A stretch of DNA of 18,359 bases from Discostella pseudostelligera (taxonomy: Eukaryota > Bacillariophyta > Thalassiosirophyceae > Thalassiosirales > Thalassiosiraceae), in NCBI GenBank assembly GCA_036940085.1, contig JALLBK010000906.1:1-18359 (forward strand). Direction: 5' to 3'. Below, piece after piece: positions 8,317 to 18,306 of this stretch. The notes beneath the pieces were generated by a model. The model saw nothing but the letters and a program-made list of their open reading frames with translations, was not told where the DNA came from and did not search any database. The position numbers and the translations under genes were made by a program. The first letter of the stretch is position 1; every line of letters begins with the position of its first letter.

Positions 8317-11300
8317 TCATGATCGCAATGCAGAAGGGTGAAGTTTACTCGCATACTTCAAAGTCTTCAGCAAGTCCGCTTCCAGTGTCGAGACACCACA
8401 GGAGTCGGAACAAAAAATGGAATCAAAACGAGATTTTCGATTGCAGCCTTGACGAACGCAGTTCTGGCGATGATTTGAAGGTAACTTGACATCCTTGTCA
8501 GGAATATCTCCAGGAGGTTTAACCGGCTGATTCGCTTGCATGGATTTGGAAGATTTCTTTGCCGACTTTGAAACTTGCGCTGCAGATTCATGGTAAGCAT
8601 CGATGTATACTGGGTCATCTTCCGGATCAAATATATTTCTTCTAGGTGACTCAAATCCAACTGGATGGAGCCTGTCAGTGTCATTTTGTAGAAAGAGGAT
8701 CATGTTATGACGATCCATTGCTCCCTCTGATGGACGAAGAAATGAAGTCAACGAGATTGAGACATGCCAGGAACGCTGAAACAAGTCAGTGACATTGACA
8801 GACTTACCTGCATCTTCGATGCAAACTAAGAGTCGTTCCAGCTCCTTGGTCCTCACCCGATGGAGCTCACTGGGCATTAAATTGCTTTCATTTCCAAGGC
8901 GAGACGTCATCTCTTTCCATTGCTTTTCGGCCTTTTCGTGCCGAGCTTGCACGTTACGAATATGACCAGTGAATTGACTGATTGGAACACTACCCAAAGG
9001 CCATTTGCATTGACCAGAATGTTTCGCAAAGGCGAATTGGCGCAGAACGGCATTGGTGGCATTGCATCTACGGAGATGTTCGTTTCTTTGCCGCTCTATA
9101 CGTCTCGCTCCTGATGGATTGTTCTCCAGCAATCGCTTCTCAATAAAACACTGATCACAGATAGGCACAAAGTTTTTACTCGAAGAATCTACACTTTCGG
9201 CCGTGTAATGCTTGTAGTGTCCACCACACTGGGCATGGCGCCAAGTACTGCAAACAGAGCAGCACACCATAACATCGGAAGGAAAGATCTCTGTCGTTTG
9301 GCAGCAAAACATGGGTGTGACCTCATTTTGCTTCTTCTCCTTACAATACTCGTTGTACAGTTTGCAATGAGGTAGCTTTTCCAACACTCCCGGCTCGTTG
9401 GAGGTAGCCAACCGATCCTCCACAGCTTTGACCCCAGCCCTCACTAGGAAAACACCCGTTTCTGAATCTTCATCAGCCTCAGCTTCCACATCTGAATCCT
9501 CGTCATCTTGCATATTGTAATGCTGTTGCCGTTCTTTGCGAATGCTGTCGTTTGATGGCCACCAATTATCCGTCCCAGGTCTTCTCACCTTCAATAACCT
9601 CTTAACTGTTGTATCCGCGGTGACATCTACAACAGCAGGCTCAGAAATTGTTAAGCTCATGTCGGCCATCTCAAGCCCAGTCAGTTCCGGCTCAATTGGT
9701 AACGAAGGGAGATTAAATTTCATCCCTTGACTGATGAATGGGACATCCTCCGGCAGCATTGGTGGATTGGACGACGTTTCGCTTCTATTGTTGCTCCATG
9801 TCTTTGCTATTTGCACTTCATTGTCAGAAACAGTACATCTATGGAAGTTGAGGACAATGTCCGCAGCTTTGCCAAGTTTACGCTTAAGAGCCAACCTGGG
9901 CATTGCGCCCTTCTCTCTCTCAGGTTCATCATCGGCTCCATTAGTCTTTGCGTTGATCGTTCCTCTTGAATCTAAGAAGCCTATGGCCCTCTTGTCGCGG
10001 ATTGAAAGCTTTTTACCATCAATTCCTTGTTTATTATTCACTAGGGTCTTCTTACCGATCTTACCAGCGGTACTCGATGATTTCTTTGCTTTGGTACCTT
10101 TTACCACAACAACACGTTCTTTTTTGTTGTTCGTAGTCTTCGTCTTGCGAGCAGCTTTCGCTTTCTTATCGGTGGGTGGATCACTCTTAGACGGTTTATG
10201 TAATCCTACTTCACGCGATTGGTCATTGTCTCCAGTATCAATCGGGATTTTTGAAGATTCTGACTCTACTCCCTTTGTTGCGGCGACTGTAATGTGAGGC
10301 GGCTCTGGCGATAAGATTGCTTTCATTTTCGGCAGCTGTGGTGGATCCTGAGGAGTGGGAGGCGGGGCGTCGTTTCCATCAAGTTCAATTACTCCCCCTC
10401 GACTTCTCGGCCTCGTCGAGTCCACTTGAACTTCCTCCGTTTGACGACGACGAGCATAGTCTTGGAAGCCCGGGATATAATCGGATAGTTGTCTGGCGGA
10501 GGTATCAAGGAAATGCTCCACATAGGCGTGGCTAGAATCAAGAGCAGGCGGTGGCTCTTGTCGCATAGGTGACTCCATGCTCGTCGTAGGGTGTGGATGT
10601 GCCACAATCTCGCTCGTTCTCAAGGATGAGACCAACGCCGCTATATCGGCGGGTAAGACACTATTAAGATTCCCACACGCTTGAAGAGCGGCCAGCAATT
10701 CCTCCTGTTCTCGTTGTTGAGAATCGTGTGATAATTGCTCCTGCAACTGTTGCTGTTGCTGCTGCATCTGATGTTGTCTCTGTTGTAACAAGAAGTCTTC
10801 ACGAAGATATGCCATCAGTGTATCGTCACGTTGAGCTTCTCGTTGTTTCTGTTCTTGCTCCCTCTCCCGCTGTTGCTGCTGTTGTTGTTGATACTGATGC
10901 AACTCTAGTAATTTCAATTGAGGATTCCGGGCCAGAAGTTGACTCAAACCCTGCTGTTGTTCCTGCTGAGCCTGCATCTCATGGATATCATGAAGTCGTT
11001 GTAGATTGGATCGGTACTCCGATTCGGACAGTAGTTGGTGCTGCTGTTCTTCCATAAGCCGGCGACACAGATTAATTTCTTGCTGTACTTCGAGCTGGTA
11101 GCGACGGCGTAGTTCCTCATATTCAAGGGCTGCCGTGTATTGGGGCTCCATCTATCAATATAACCATATAAAATTGAATATTCGCCACGGTGAGAACATA
11201 TGATGACAATAACATAACGTAAGACGCGATTAAGGTATTTCATTGTCGACCCCCATGTCGTGAAGGATCGCATGCAAAGTCGGTATAATCACTTACCGTT

Positions 11301-11455
11301 CGAAGACTGGGAGGAAACAGAAGATGATTGGGCACTCCGGATCCACCGCCGCTGAAATGATGATGCGCATGCTGTTGTCTTGGCGCCCGGTGTTGCGGCG
11401 AGCCACCGCCAACGCCACCGCCGAGTAGGTAGTCCTCTTCATTGTCCGTTCTCAT
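8317..11455 (-). CDS. Gln-rich nuclear protein with PHD-type zinc finger (two exons)
   Basis: Exon 1 is 11455-11297 (53 codons), the intron 11296-11152, and exon 2 11151-8317 (944 codons), giving 997 residues. The donor is GTAAGT, the acceptor ends TTGATAG, and phase is 0. The exon 1 frame upstream of 11455 opens only at a GTG, so the ATG at 11455 is chosen. Numbering is for the spliced protein. A Gln/Glu-rich coiled-coil-like region covers about 60-220. A Lys-rich stretch (about 380-430) fits a nuclear signal. An acidic stretch precedes a PHD-like finger: C669/C670, C684-x2-C687, W690, H692-x2-C695, C718-x2-C721. The C-terminus has C951-x4-C956-x10-C967-x3-C971 with F-C-S-D-S-C-G, resembling the Cys motif of CFP1/Spp1-type Set1-complex subunits. 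A chromatin-reader role is inferred; no catalytic domain is seen. Confidence 0.85.
11152..11296 (-). other. Spliceosomal intron of the PHD gene
   Basis: 145 bp on the minus strand, from GTAAGT at 11296-11291 to AG at 11153-11152. Both exons meet in phase 0. Without this splice, exon 2 would begin at its own ATG (11151), so an alternative transcript starting there cannot be excluded. Confidence 0.75.
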
Positions 11456-12832
11456 TATTTGAACCCCCCAAACAGCATATACACCGATGGCACGTCCATG
11501 AACTCTGGATAGGTCAGTGTAGAGAGGCGAATAGGTGGCGAGAGTGTTGGTCGGTGTTGAATTGAATGGCTGGTCTGGCTTCACAATGTTATCATTTTAT
11601 CGATGCACCATGCACATTATTTGTGAAGTTTTGTGCCTTCGCACGCACACAAAATAATGTGAAGGCTTCCTCGCTCCAACTCCTATGCACTTCTTACTCT
11701 ACGAACTCAGCTTTACTACTAAGTACCGTGCTATTGCCTCACAAGGCTTGAGAAAGAAATCGGATGGGTGAAATGTTTCAAACGATGAGCTCTCCCTTTT
11801 TGTTTTCGAGGTCAATTTCAGATGTGCATCTTTTTATCTGTATTTGCTGAGGATGTCTGCTGTCGTAGTGTCACCGCAGAGCAGGCGGCGACTGTCCAAA
11901 GAAAAATACTACTCCTATCTTCTACGCGACAGCATGAGAGATTTCCCACCACACTCAACATCTACTACCATATCGCATGCAAGATCGATCACCATGATGT
12001 CCGACGCTGAGCATAAAGCTGCGATACTACTAAGGAGTAGTGGCTCAAGAATCGTATGGCACTCTCATTCTGTCATGATTGTGTACTTATCTTGACGGGG
12101 GCAGGTAGGAGTGCTTGCGCTTGGTTTCTGACAAAAGGCGCTGCCAAAAGGATGATGGATGGAGTCAGTGGACAATTGAAAAGGAAGTGATCGAGTCCGG
12201 AGTTCGCGATAGGATGACTTGACAAATCTACCTTCCGTGATGCATGGTACTAAAGGAGAATCCAAATAGTTTTGATAGACTTAAGTACAATTAAATAAGT
12301 GTTGCAATTGCGACAGTATTAGCTTCCTACGCGATATCGTTATCATCATCTTCTATCGCGGGAGGGAGGGGGAAATGTCCAAAACCGCTCCACGTTCAGG
12401 TGGAATAAACAACAATCCCCACTCCAAACGAAGACGGTTCAGTTATCATTAGAGTCTGGATGCGGCGGCTTCCTCTAGCAGCTTGGGGGAAACATTCGGA
12501 CAGCCGACCTCTGAAAAGGAGGGCAGTGTGTCACATGGATCATGTCGGCGACAATCTTCTCGAGGAAGAACTGATGAAATCCGTATGTTCAAAATGGCAA
12601 TTCCGAAGATCTGCTTCCTCTCTCTTTACGCTCTGATGGGGCGGGCACATGGTGTGAGTCAAGTGCACTGTGCCCCATGGTATCTTATGCCTCGACTCCT
12701 CACTTTTCCCTGCTGGTTATGGATACGCCCGCACTTGATTCATTCTCTCTCTCATCTCGTCAGTTATTATTAACCACTCGCTACCCTAATCTACACTACA
12801 CTATCTCTCCAAATCTACATCCGCTAGCATAT
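11456..12832. other. Long intergenic stretch, no supportable gene
   Basis: About 1.4 kb. The left part is upstream of the PHD gene and should hold its promoter and 5' leader. The remainder contains only short open frames on both strands (for example 12483-12773 + and 12065-12265 -), with no domain, no targeting signal and no paired splice sites that I could support. I looked for tRNA-like B boxes and found none. Confidence 0.5.
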
Positions 12833-13504
12833 CTACGCAATCTCTCGCATCGCCTTCGTCAATTCCGGCAAAACACACGGATCACTCAACATGGGCAGAC
12901 ATGCCATAGGTCCATGAGACCGATACGTTTTCAGAAACGAATGAAGGGCACCGTCCCGCTCCAAGTCTCCCTCGTGAATGTCGGCGATACGCATGACAAC
13001 TTCGGGGCTAAGGAGACCATGGGCAGTTTGGAAGGATGGGAGGGTGGTACTCGAATCGAGGACTGAGGCGCTCATCATCATGGCGGAGGGTGCTCGGAGA
13101 CTACTACTGCTGCTTGTTACTGATGAAGTGGATGGCTTGGATCTTTGACCTTGCCGCCGGCGATGATTGGCCGCCGAAACGGAGGGTGGGGTGGGAAATA
13201 GGTAGAGTGTTACCGCAGATCCATCGCGACGACGCTTGTGGATGCCTGACGCTGAGCCCACGAGGCCGAATCGCCCTCTACCTACGCTACCGTCAGAGGA
13301 AGAGCTGCTGCCGCTCGTGGCGGGAGAAGATCGAATCTTGCCCGAAGAGGAGGCAGAAGATCGACTCAGATGACCTGAACCGAACGCGTAGGCATCCGCG
13401 GTGCATGGCGAAGACGACGAAGATCCGGATAGGGCGAGTAGGACAATCGCCGCTGCGGCGACCAACTTGGTCGACGACGACGACGACGAGGCAGACCGAT
13501 CCAT
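12833..13504 (-). CDS. Plastid-targeted protein of unknown function
   Basis: 223 residues from ATG 13504. Residues 12-36 form a signal peptide with a hydrophobic core A-A-A-A-I-V-L-L-A-L, followed by A-Y-A-F at 38-41, an almost ideal diatom plastid cleavage motif. Residues 42-150 are Ser- and Arg-rich and of low complexity, longer than a usual transit peptide. Only the last 70 residues or so (from T-L-P-S-F-Q) look like a folded domain, mostly helical, with L-L-S-P-E-V-V-M-R-I and F-L-K-T-Y-R. I do not recognise it. It is transcribed divergently from the TDP1 gene. Plastid import is well supported; function is unknown. Confidence 0.75.
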   Translation of the reverse strand: MDRSASSSSSSTKLVAAAAIVLLALSGSSSSSPCTADAYAFGSGHLSRSSASSSGKIRSSPATSGSSSSSDGSVGRGRFGLVGSASGIHKRRRDGSAVTLYLFPTPPSVSAANHRRRQGQRSKPSTSSVTSSSSSLRAPSAMMMSASVLDSSTTLPSFQTAHGLLSPEVVMRIADIHEGDLERDGALHSFLKTYRSHGPMACLPMLSDPCVLPELTKAMREIA

Positions 13505-14349
13505 ATTATTATTCCAAACCCTACGGAGATCTTCTCTCAGCTCACTTGACTATCTTTACTATCGATTGCAATGGGTAGCCTTTGAGTGCATCCAGCAGCA
13601 AGTCAATAAAAGAAGTGAGATATCAGTTCAACTTGTTGATGTTAATGGAGCTGTGAGTTTTAGTGCGGGGAACACCAATCAAAGAGTGGATCTGGCGAAC
13701 CCGACAGGGGATGACATTGAATCGTATGTTCACCTTGGATATCTCGAAGGGGAGAAAATATACATCACATAAAATCAGTACGCAAGTTATCCCAAGGGAG
13801 TTCATTTCCTCTCAAAAGAGTCTAGCGACACCCCTTTGGACTCTGACACCTCATCCTGTAGTGCCTACGTGTAATCTCTGAATCAGGTGTCCTCGACTCC
13901 ATACCACTCCACTGAGGAATTGGTAGAATTGGGAAAGATCGCATGGCGAACGCACGTCAACTCCACTTTTGTACCAATTCCAATTTTTTTAAATTTCCAC
14001 AGACATCCTCAGGACAGACAGACTGCTGACAGACGGCAGACTGACGTGTTGATTGAATCTTTCTATTTTAGACGAAGAATCTGGATTCTTTCCCATTCCT
14101 AAACTTTTGGCAGGAGATAATATGATGATTATTTGACTCGATTCGAATCGGTCATTGCCGCCATTTTGCATTTTGCCTCGTCGACATCGACATCGACATC
14201 GACCATGGCCTCCGCCGCAGCCATCCGCCTAGATACCACGACGGCGTGGGGAACAGGAGCAGCCCCATTGATGATCAGATGATGATGTTGGGGAGAGAGA
14301 TTAATGTCTGAAAACTCAGCCATCCATTTTCAATCGAAAACAACAAGCA
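13505..14349. other. Divergent intergenic region, 845 bp
   Basis: This lies between the start codons of the plastid protein (minus) and TDP1 (plus), so it probably contains both promoters. A hexamer run (14181-14204) and a 12-bp palindrome CGATTCGAATCG (14139-14150) are visible. Open frames such as 14129-14323 on the minus strand look like chance: the latter reads mostly through the hexamer repeat. Confidence 0.4.
14181..14204 (+). repeat. Short TCGACA hexamer repeat
   Basis: Three copies of TCGACA followed by TCGACC, about 150 bp upstream of the TDP1 start codon. Of little note beyond explaining a spurious Val-Asp repeat in an antisense frame. Confidence 0.9.
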
Positions 14350-17300
14350 ATGACACCCAAGAAACGAGTAGTACTTCCTCACGGCGAGATTCCATACGTG
14401 TCACCCGATGGTGGCACTACGCGATATTATGCTGATCGATACTATCTCGATGCACCCACGGCATTGCTAGAATATCAAACATTGGCGAACGGCATCGACA
14501 GTTATGAGAATGAGATGGAAGATTGTAGTAATGGCGGTAATAGCGGTCGTCATCGTCGCTCTAGGGACACACCAGGGAACTATTGCAACAAATGCGGAGA
14601 GAAGATGTGTGATAAGGACGGCTCTTTGAAAAGTAGCGATTCTCATCATTACCCACCATCGTTTGATCGAGCCAAATTCATCAATTCATTAGATTTATCA
14701 GCGGCAATCATTGGCACCTATTCAGTTGGTGATTTGGGGTATTTATCGAAAGAGTTTCCGAGATTATTTCCTCCACAGAATTCGAGGAATAATCGCAATC
14801 ATAATTATGTTCCAACATTGGTTTTGCATGGCCAACGGGGATTTGATTTGGAGAATTGGTCGAGTTCAAGAAAGAGAGGTAGAAGTAGTGCTGGATCTGT
14901 AAGCGAAGGAGGGAAGACTGCCGTCGCCAAAAGTGAGATTGATGATCCAATGGAACTAAGAGGGGGCGGTTGCGGCGAATGCTCATCCTCTTCTGATCCA
15001 ACAACAATGCATGACACTAAAATTTCGGAACAAGTATCAATGAATCATGGAGTGGAGATGAAGCCATTACCATCATCATCGAATGCAAGACGCCCATGCT
15101 TCACTTTTGGTGGTCAACAATTGAACCTTCCTCGAACACCAAAACGAATGAGAAGAGCGTCAAATAAAAAACTACCGCAAGAATGCAATGCTTCAAATGC
15201 TGCTTGTATGACGCCTGTGACGACGGAGAAGAATCAGCCATCATCAGAAAAAGATGATACTATGAATAANTGCTGCTTGTATGACGCCTGTGACGACGGA
15301 GAAGAATCAGCCATCATCAGAAAAAGATGATACTATGAATAATTTCAGGGATTCCATTGCTACTGCTGACACAGCGAGGAATGATTCGAAAATGGAAGTT
15401 ATTGAGATTGATAGCGATTCTGATGCCGACAACAACGACGTCGACGATGTTGATGATTTGGCCAAACCAACAGTATATGCAAACGCAGCCAAAACAATTC
15501 CACGAGATACACCACTTTCAAAGGATGCATGCATTTTGTCACGTATCGCCGACAACACCAGGAGTCATGATGGGTCGGGAATGACTCCACCGAAGGAGGA
15601 AGTCACAACTATGCAGTCAATTCTCCACAACGACGCTGCACCCGACGGCTGCCTGGAGGAGAGCTGTACTTTAAGCTCGGATGCAACTCCAATTATGTCA
15701 AGTTTGGAACATGACAAACTAGATGTGATGGCAGGACGTGACAACCAGCCCACGATGGGATGGGGAGGAGTGAAACCAACTACTGTCTTTGGCGGGGAAG
15801 TATTTTTTACACAGATTCTCCCTCGATGGCGTCCACCATCGATTTCGAATGGCGAGGGGAAACGAAAATCGTCGAAGAAAGATGAACCCAACAACTCTAA
15901 GCCAAGTATTGCTGAACCAATTGCGCCGGCTCAATACTCGGATGATCCGAAGGCAATTCCAACAAATTCAGAGGATAAGGAAGACCCAGGAATCAAAATT
16001 ACTGCTGGAGGCGTACATCATCCAAAATTCTTTCTCCTATTTGAGAGCTCGGGGTCGTTGGTTGTGATAGTCTCTACGTCTAACTTGTCACCACAAAAAT
16101 CGTTGGAGGGATCCTGGGTGCAAAGATTTGAGCCGAACGAGATAAACAAAGGCGATTTCGGTGGTTTTGAAGGAGGAGGTAGCAGCAAAACCAATGGCTG
16201 CATCGATTACGGAATGCCCTCCGATTTTGGTGCCATTCTCACGGATTTCTTAACAAAACAATCCGATGCCGCAGCATCAGGTGGGATGCCTCCAGACGTA
16301 TTCCTCCGACGGTACGTTCCCGGTCTCTCCTCCGGATTGAATGCACTTGCCAAGAAATATCGATTCGTTGACGCACAAGTACATTTGGTATCCACCGTTC
16401 CGGGAAATTATGTGAGTGGCATTCCCAAGAATGCTCATCGAGACCCATCCGCTAAATACTACAAGCCGCGTCTATCCTATGGTCCGCAGCGAGTATCGTA
16501 CATCCTTTCGCGTATCTTGGATAGCGGGCACATTCGTTCTGCTCGGATCGCTAGGGCTGCGTCCGCTGGAAAAGTCGGAGGAAGTCGCATGGAGTCGGAT
16601 ACATCGTGGTTCCCTCCCTCGCTAGTGGGTGCCAATGATAGACTTGTGATACAACCAACCTCCCTCGGCGGCAACTGGACTAGAAGTGATATGGAAGTGG
16701 TCGTGAAGTCCTACCTTCGACCACATTGGGAATTTCCACGACATAATGCAAATGATGATGGCGGAACGCCGATGGAGGAGGAGGACGGTCCGCTAAATGT
16801 CATGGATATTGTGTGGCCGTCCATGGAATGCATCGACGCCTTGAGTAAACGGCGCCGCTCGATACTGGAGAAACGACAACCTGAGTTGGCCGCCGCTTCG
16901 AGCACTACTGATGAAGGCGAGAATTCAGAAGAAGAGGGAGGAGAAACCCCGCACTTCCTCTCCTCCATTTCGTTCGCAAAGCTCGATCGATCATGCATAT
17001 CTCGCCTGTCCTTATTTACTCTCGTGCCAATTAAAGGAATGCCATACACACCAACATCGATTCATTTCAAGAGCATCTGCCGCCTGCTACGATTGACTGA
17101 TACTACCGAAAAGGCGAACAAGTCAGTGATGGTAAGCACCAACAATCAGCAGTCGAGTGAGAATGGTGTGCCAGCAACCAAAGAGTACCTATCATGGTTT
17201 ATGCTCACGAGCGCATGCCTCTCACGGGGTGCCCAAGGTCGGCCAACTCCGCACTCTGATCCGGCTTCCGACGCCATGTCGTACATGAACTTTGAGCTTG

Positions 17301-17665
17301 GGATACTCTTTTGTTCACGGCTTATGGGTGACAATGTACATGATCGAATCTATGTATCTGATCCTTCACATACCATCGGATGTCAGTGTGGAAAAGGTAC
17401 TCGATGGTACAAGTCTCGCTTTCTCCTTACTAACGGCGGCGTCAGCAGTGGTGGTGCAGAAGTCAATGGTTTCCTTGAATGCGTACGAAAGGTCCATCTC
17501 CCTGTACCATATCACCTGCGGCCGATGCTATACCGGACTGACCCAGACTCGGATCAAATGGATTACACACCGTTCATGCACGATATTCCGCCCGGAACGG
17601 AATGTGTGGGAAACATGAAGCTGACTCCCTTGGGGCGGAGTAAAATGGAACTGAATGCACTGTAA
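14350..17665 (+). CDS. TDP1: Tyrosyl-DNA phosphodiesterase 1, interrupted by an assembly duplication
   Basis: TDP1 removes stalled topoisomerase I peptides and other adducts from DNA 3' ends, using two H-x-K-(x)n-N half-sites. Two open frames (14350-15330 and 15281-17665) are one gene split by a 73-bp direct duplication at an N. With one copy removed the frame is continuous, 1080 residues, and this numbering is used here. The N-terminal half-domain shows L-D-L-S-A-A-I-I-G-T-Y-S and P-T-L-V-L-H-G-Q. Next come basic and Ser-rich linkers and a SUMO-interaction-like V-I-E-I-D-S-D-S-D (326-334). Half-site 1: H533, K535, N554 (T-S-N-L). Half-site 2: H881-x-K883, then T-S-A-C-L-S with Cys932 where Asn is usual, and F-E-L-G-I-L-F with Glu958. 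It is longer than the human enzyme (about 608 residues) because of disordered inserts. Start: ATG 14350, first in frame. A short C-x2-C near residue 75-80 may bind metal. Confidence 0.88.
15198..15343 (+). repeat. 73-bp direct duplication around an unknown base (assembly join)
   Basis: Bases 15198-15269 recur as 15271-15342 with no mismatch that I can find. The N at 15270 occupies the place of T15343. The offset of 73 breaks the TDP1 frame, and deleting it restores the frame exactly. This is the signature of two overlapping contig ends joined by a placeholder N without merging, not a biological repeat. Confidence 0.9.
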
Positions 17666-17773
17666 TATCTCAACATCTATGACGATAACATATGCTTCAT
17701 GTTTGAGAAATAAGCCAATCTAACTACATGCTATCATAAACACCCATTTGTAATCATTTGTGCTGAATTCATT

Positions 17774-18280
17774 TTATTGCCACGGAGTCCAGACAGTGTA
17801 CTCCCCCGTAAAGAACACCTCTAACGATCGTTTCGTAACCACCGCCACATTGGCCACAAGATCCAAACCGAATAGGAAAACAAATGGTGCTAGCAATACA
17901 GCCCCTGGACTCTTTTTGAACACTCCCATCAATTTGTTACTGGTTTTGTTGTTCGTATCATCATCATCGTCGTCGTCGTCGTCGTTTTTGTTGTTCTTTC
18001 CGGCATATTGTCGTGTAATGTGATGGCGATGGTGACCACTCGATGAGGAGGTACCCCACTGATGGATGATCCCCTGCGTGGTTGTCGCCGGCATCTTCGA
18101 GCGTATTGTTGATGAATGAGACACCAACTTTGGAGCGACGGCGATGGATCTCGAAGAGGTGAAGCCAGCAACAGTGGGAAATGACGTGCTGAGCTCAGCA
18201 ACGCAGAACAGCAAAAGTACGCCCGCGAATACTGTCATCCTACGCGGCTTTCGGAAGCGGAAGCTGCCTCCACTCGACAT
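17774..18280 (-). CDS. Small plastid-targeted membrane protein, unknown function
   Basis: 168 residues from ATG 18280; the open frame extends one codon further, but as GTG. A basic N-terminus (R-K-P-R-R) precedes a hydrophobic signal peptide (about 15-36) and A-G-F at 38-40, the diatom plastid motif. The middle is Ser/His-rich and holds nine consecutive Asp residues. One strong membrane segment spans about 127-148, followed by T-K-R-S-L-E-V-F-F-T-G-E-Y-T-V-W near the C-terminus. The C-terminal 45 residues look like the conserved part; I do not recognise the family. A thylakoid or inner-envelope location is inference. It converges with TDP1, with 108 bp between stop codons. Confidence 0.75.
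   Translation of the reverse strand: MSSGGSFRFRKPRRMTVFAGVLLLFCVAELSTSFPTVAGFTSSRSIAVAPKLVSHSSTIRSKMPATTTQGIIHQWGTSSSSGHHRHHITRQYAGKNNKNDDDDDDDDDTNNKTSNKLMGVFKKSPGAVLLAPFVFLFGLDLVANVAVVTKRSLEVFFTGEYTVWTPWQ
17957..17983 (+). repeat. ATC/GTC triplet run encoding nine Asp (minus strand)
   Basis: Four ATC then five GTC triplets on the plus strand, read as GAC and GAT codons on the minus strand. A likely length-polymorphic coding microsatellite within the small plastid protein, just before its conserved C-terminal part. Confidence 0.9.
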
Positions 18281-18304
18281 CACAAATATCTTTCTCCTCG
18301 CTCT

Positions 18305-18306
<2 letters not shown>

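Noticed and set aside
11456..11584. N-terminal extension of PHD gene exon 1 to 11584
   Set aside because: The upstream frame begins with GTG and contains no other ATG before 11455.
13036..13772. Plus-strand open frames of 180 and 123 codons opposite the plastid protein
   Set aside because: They are antisense to a Ser/Arg-rich coding region with a clear signal peptide and plastid motif on the minus strand, a common source of long false frames.
14139..14150. Perfect 12-bp palindrome CGATTCGAATCG as an operator-like site
   Set aside because: Flanking bases do not extend the symmetry and no second copy was found, so it is compatible with chance.
14129..14323. 64-codon minus-strand frame starting 27 bp from the TDP1 start
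   Set aside because: Much of it is the TCGACA repeat read as Val-Asp, and it lies in the presumed shared promoter. No family resemblance.
15281..15343. Internal ATG at 15281 as a separate gene start
   Set aside because: It lies in the duplicated assembly overlap; the downstream frame is the continuation of TDP1.
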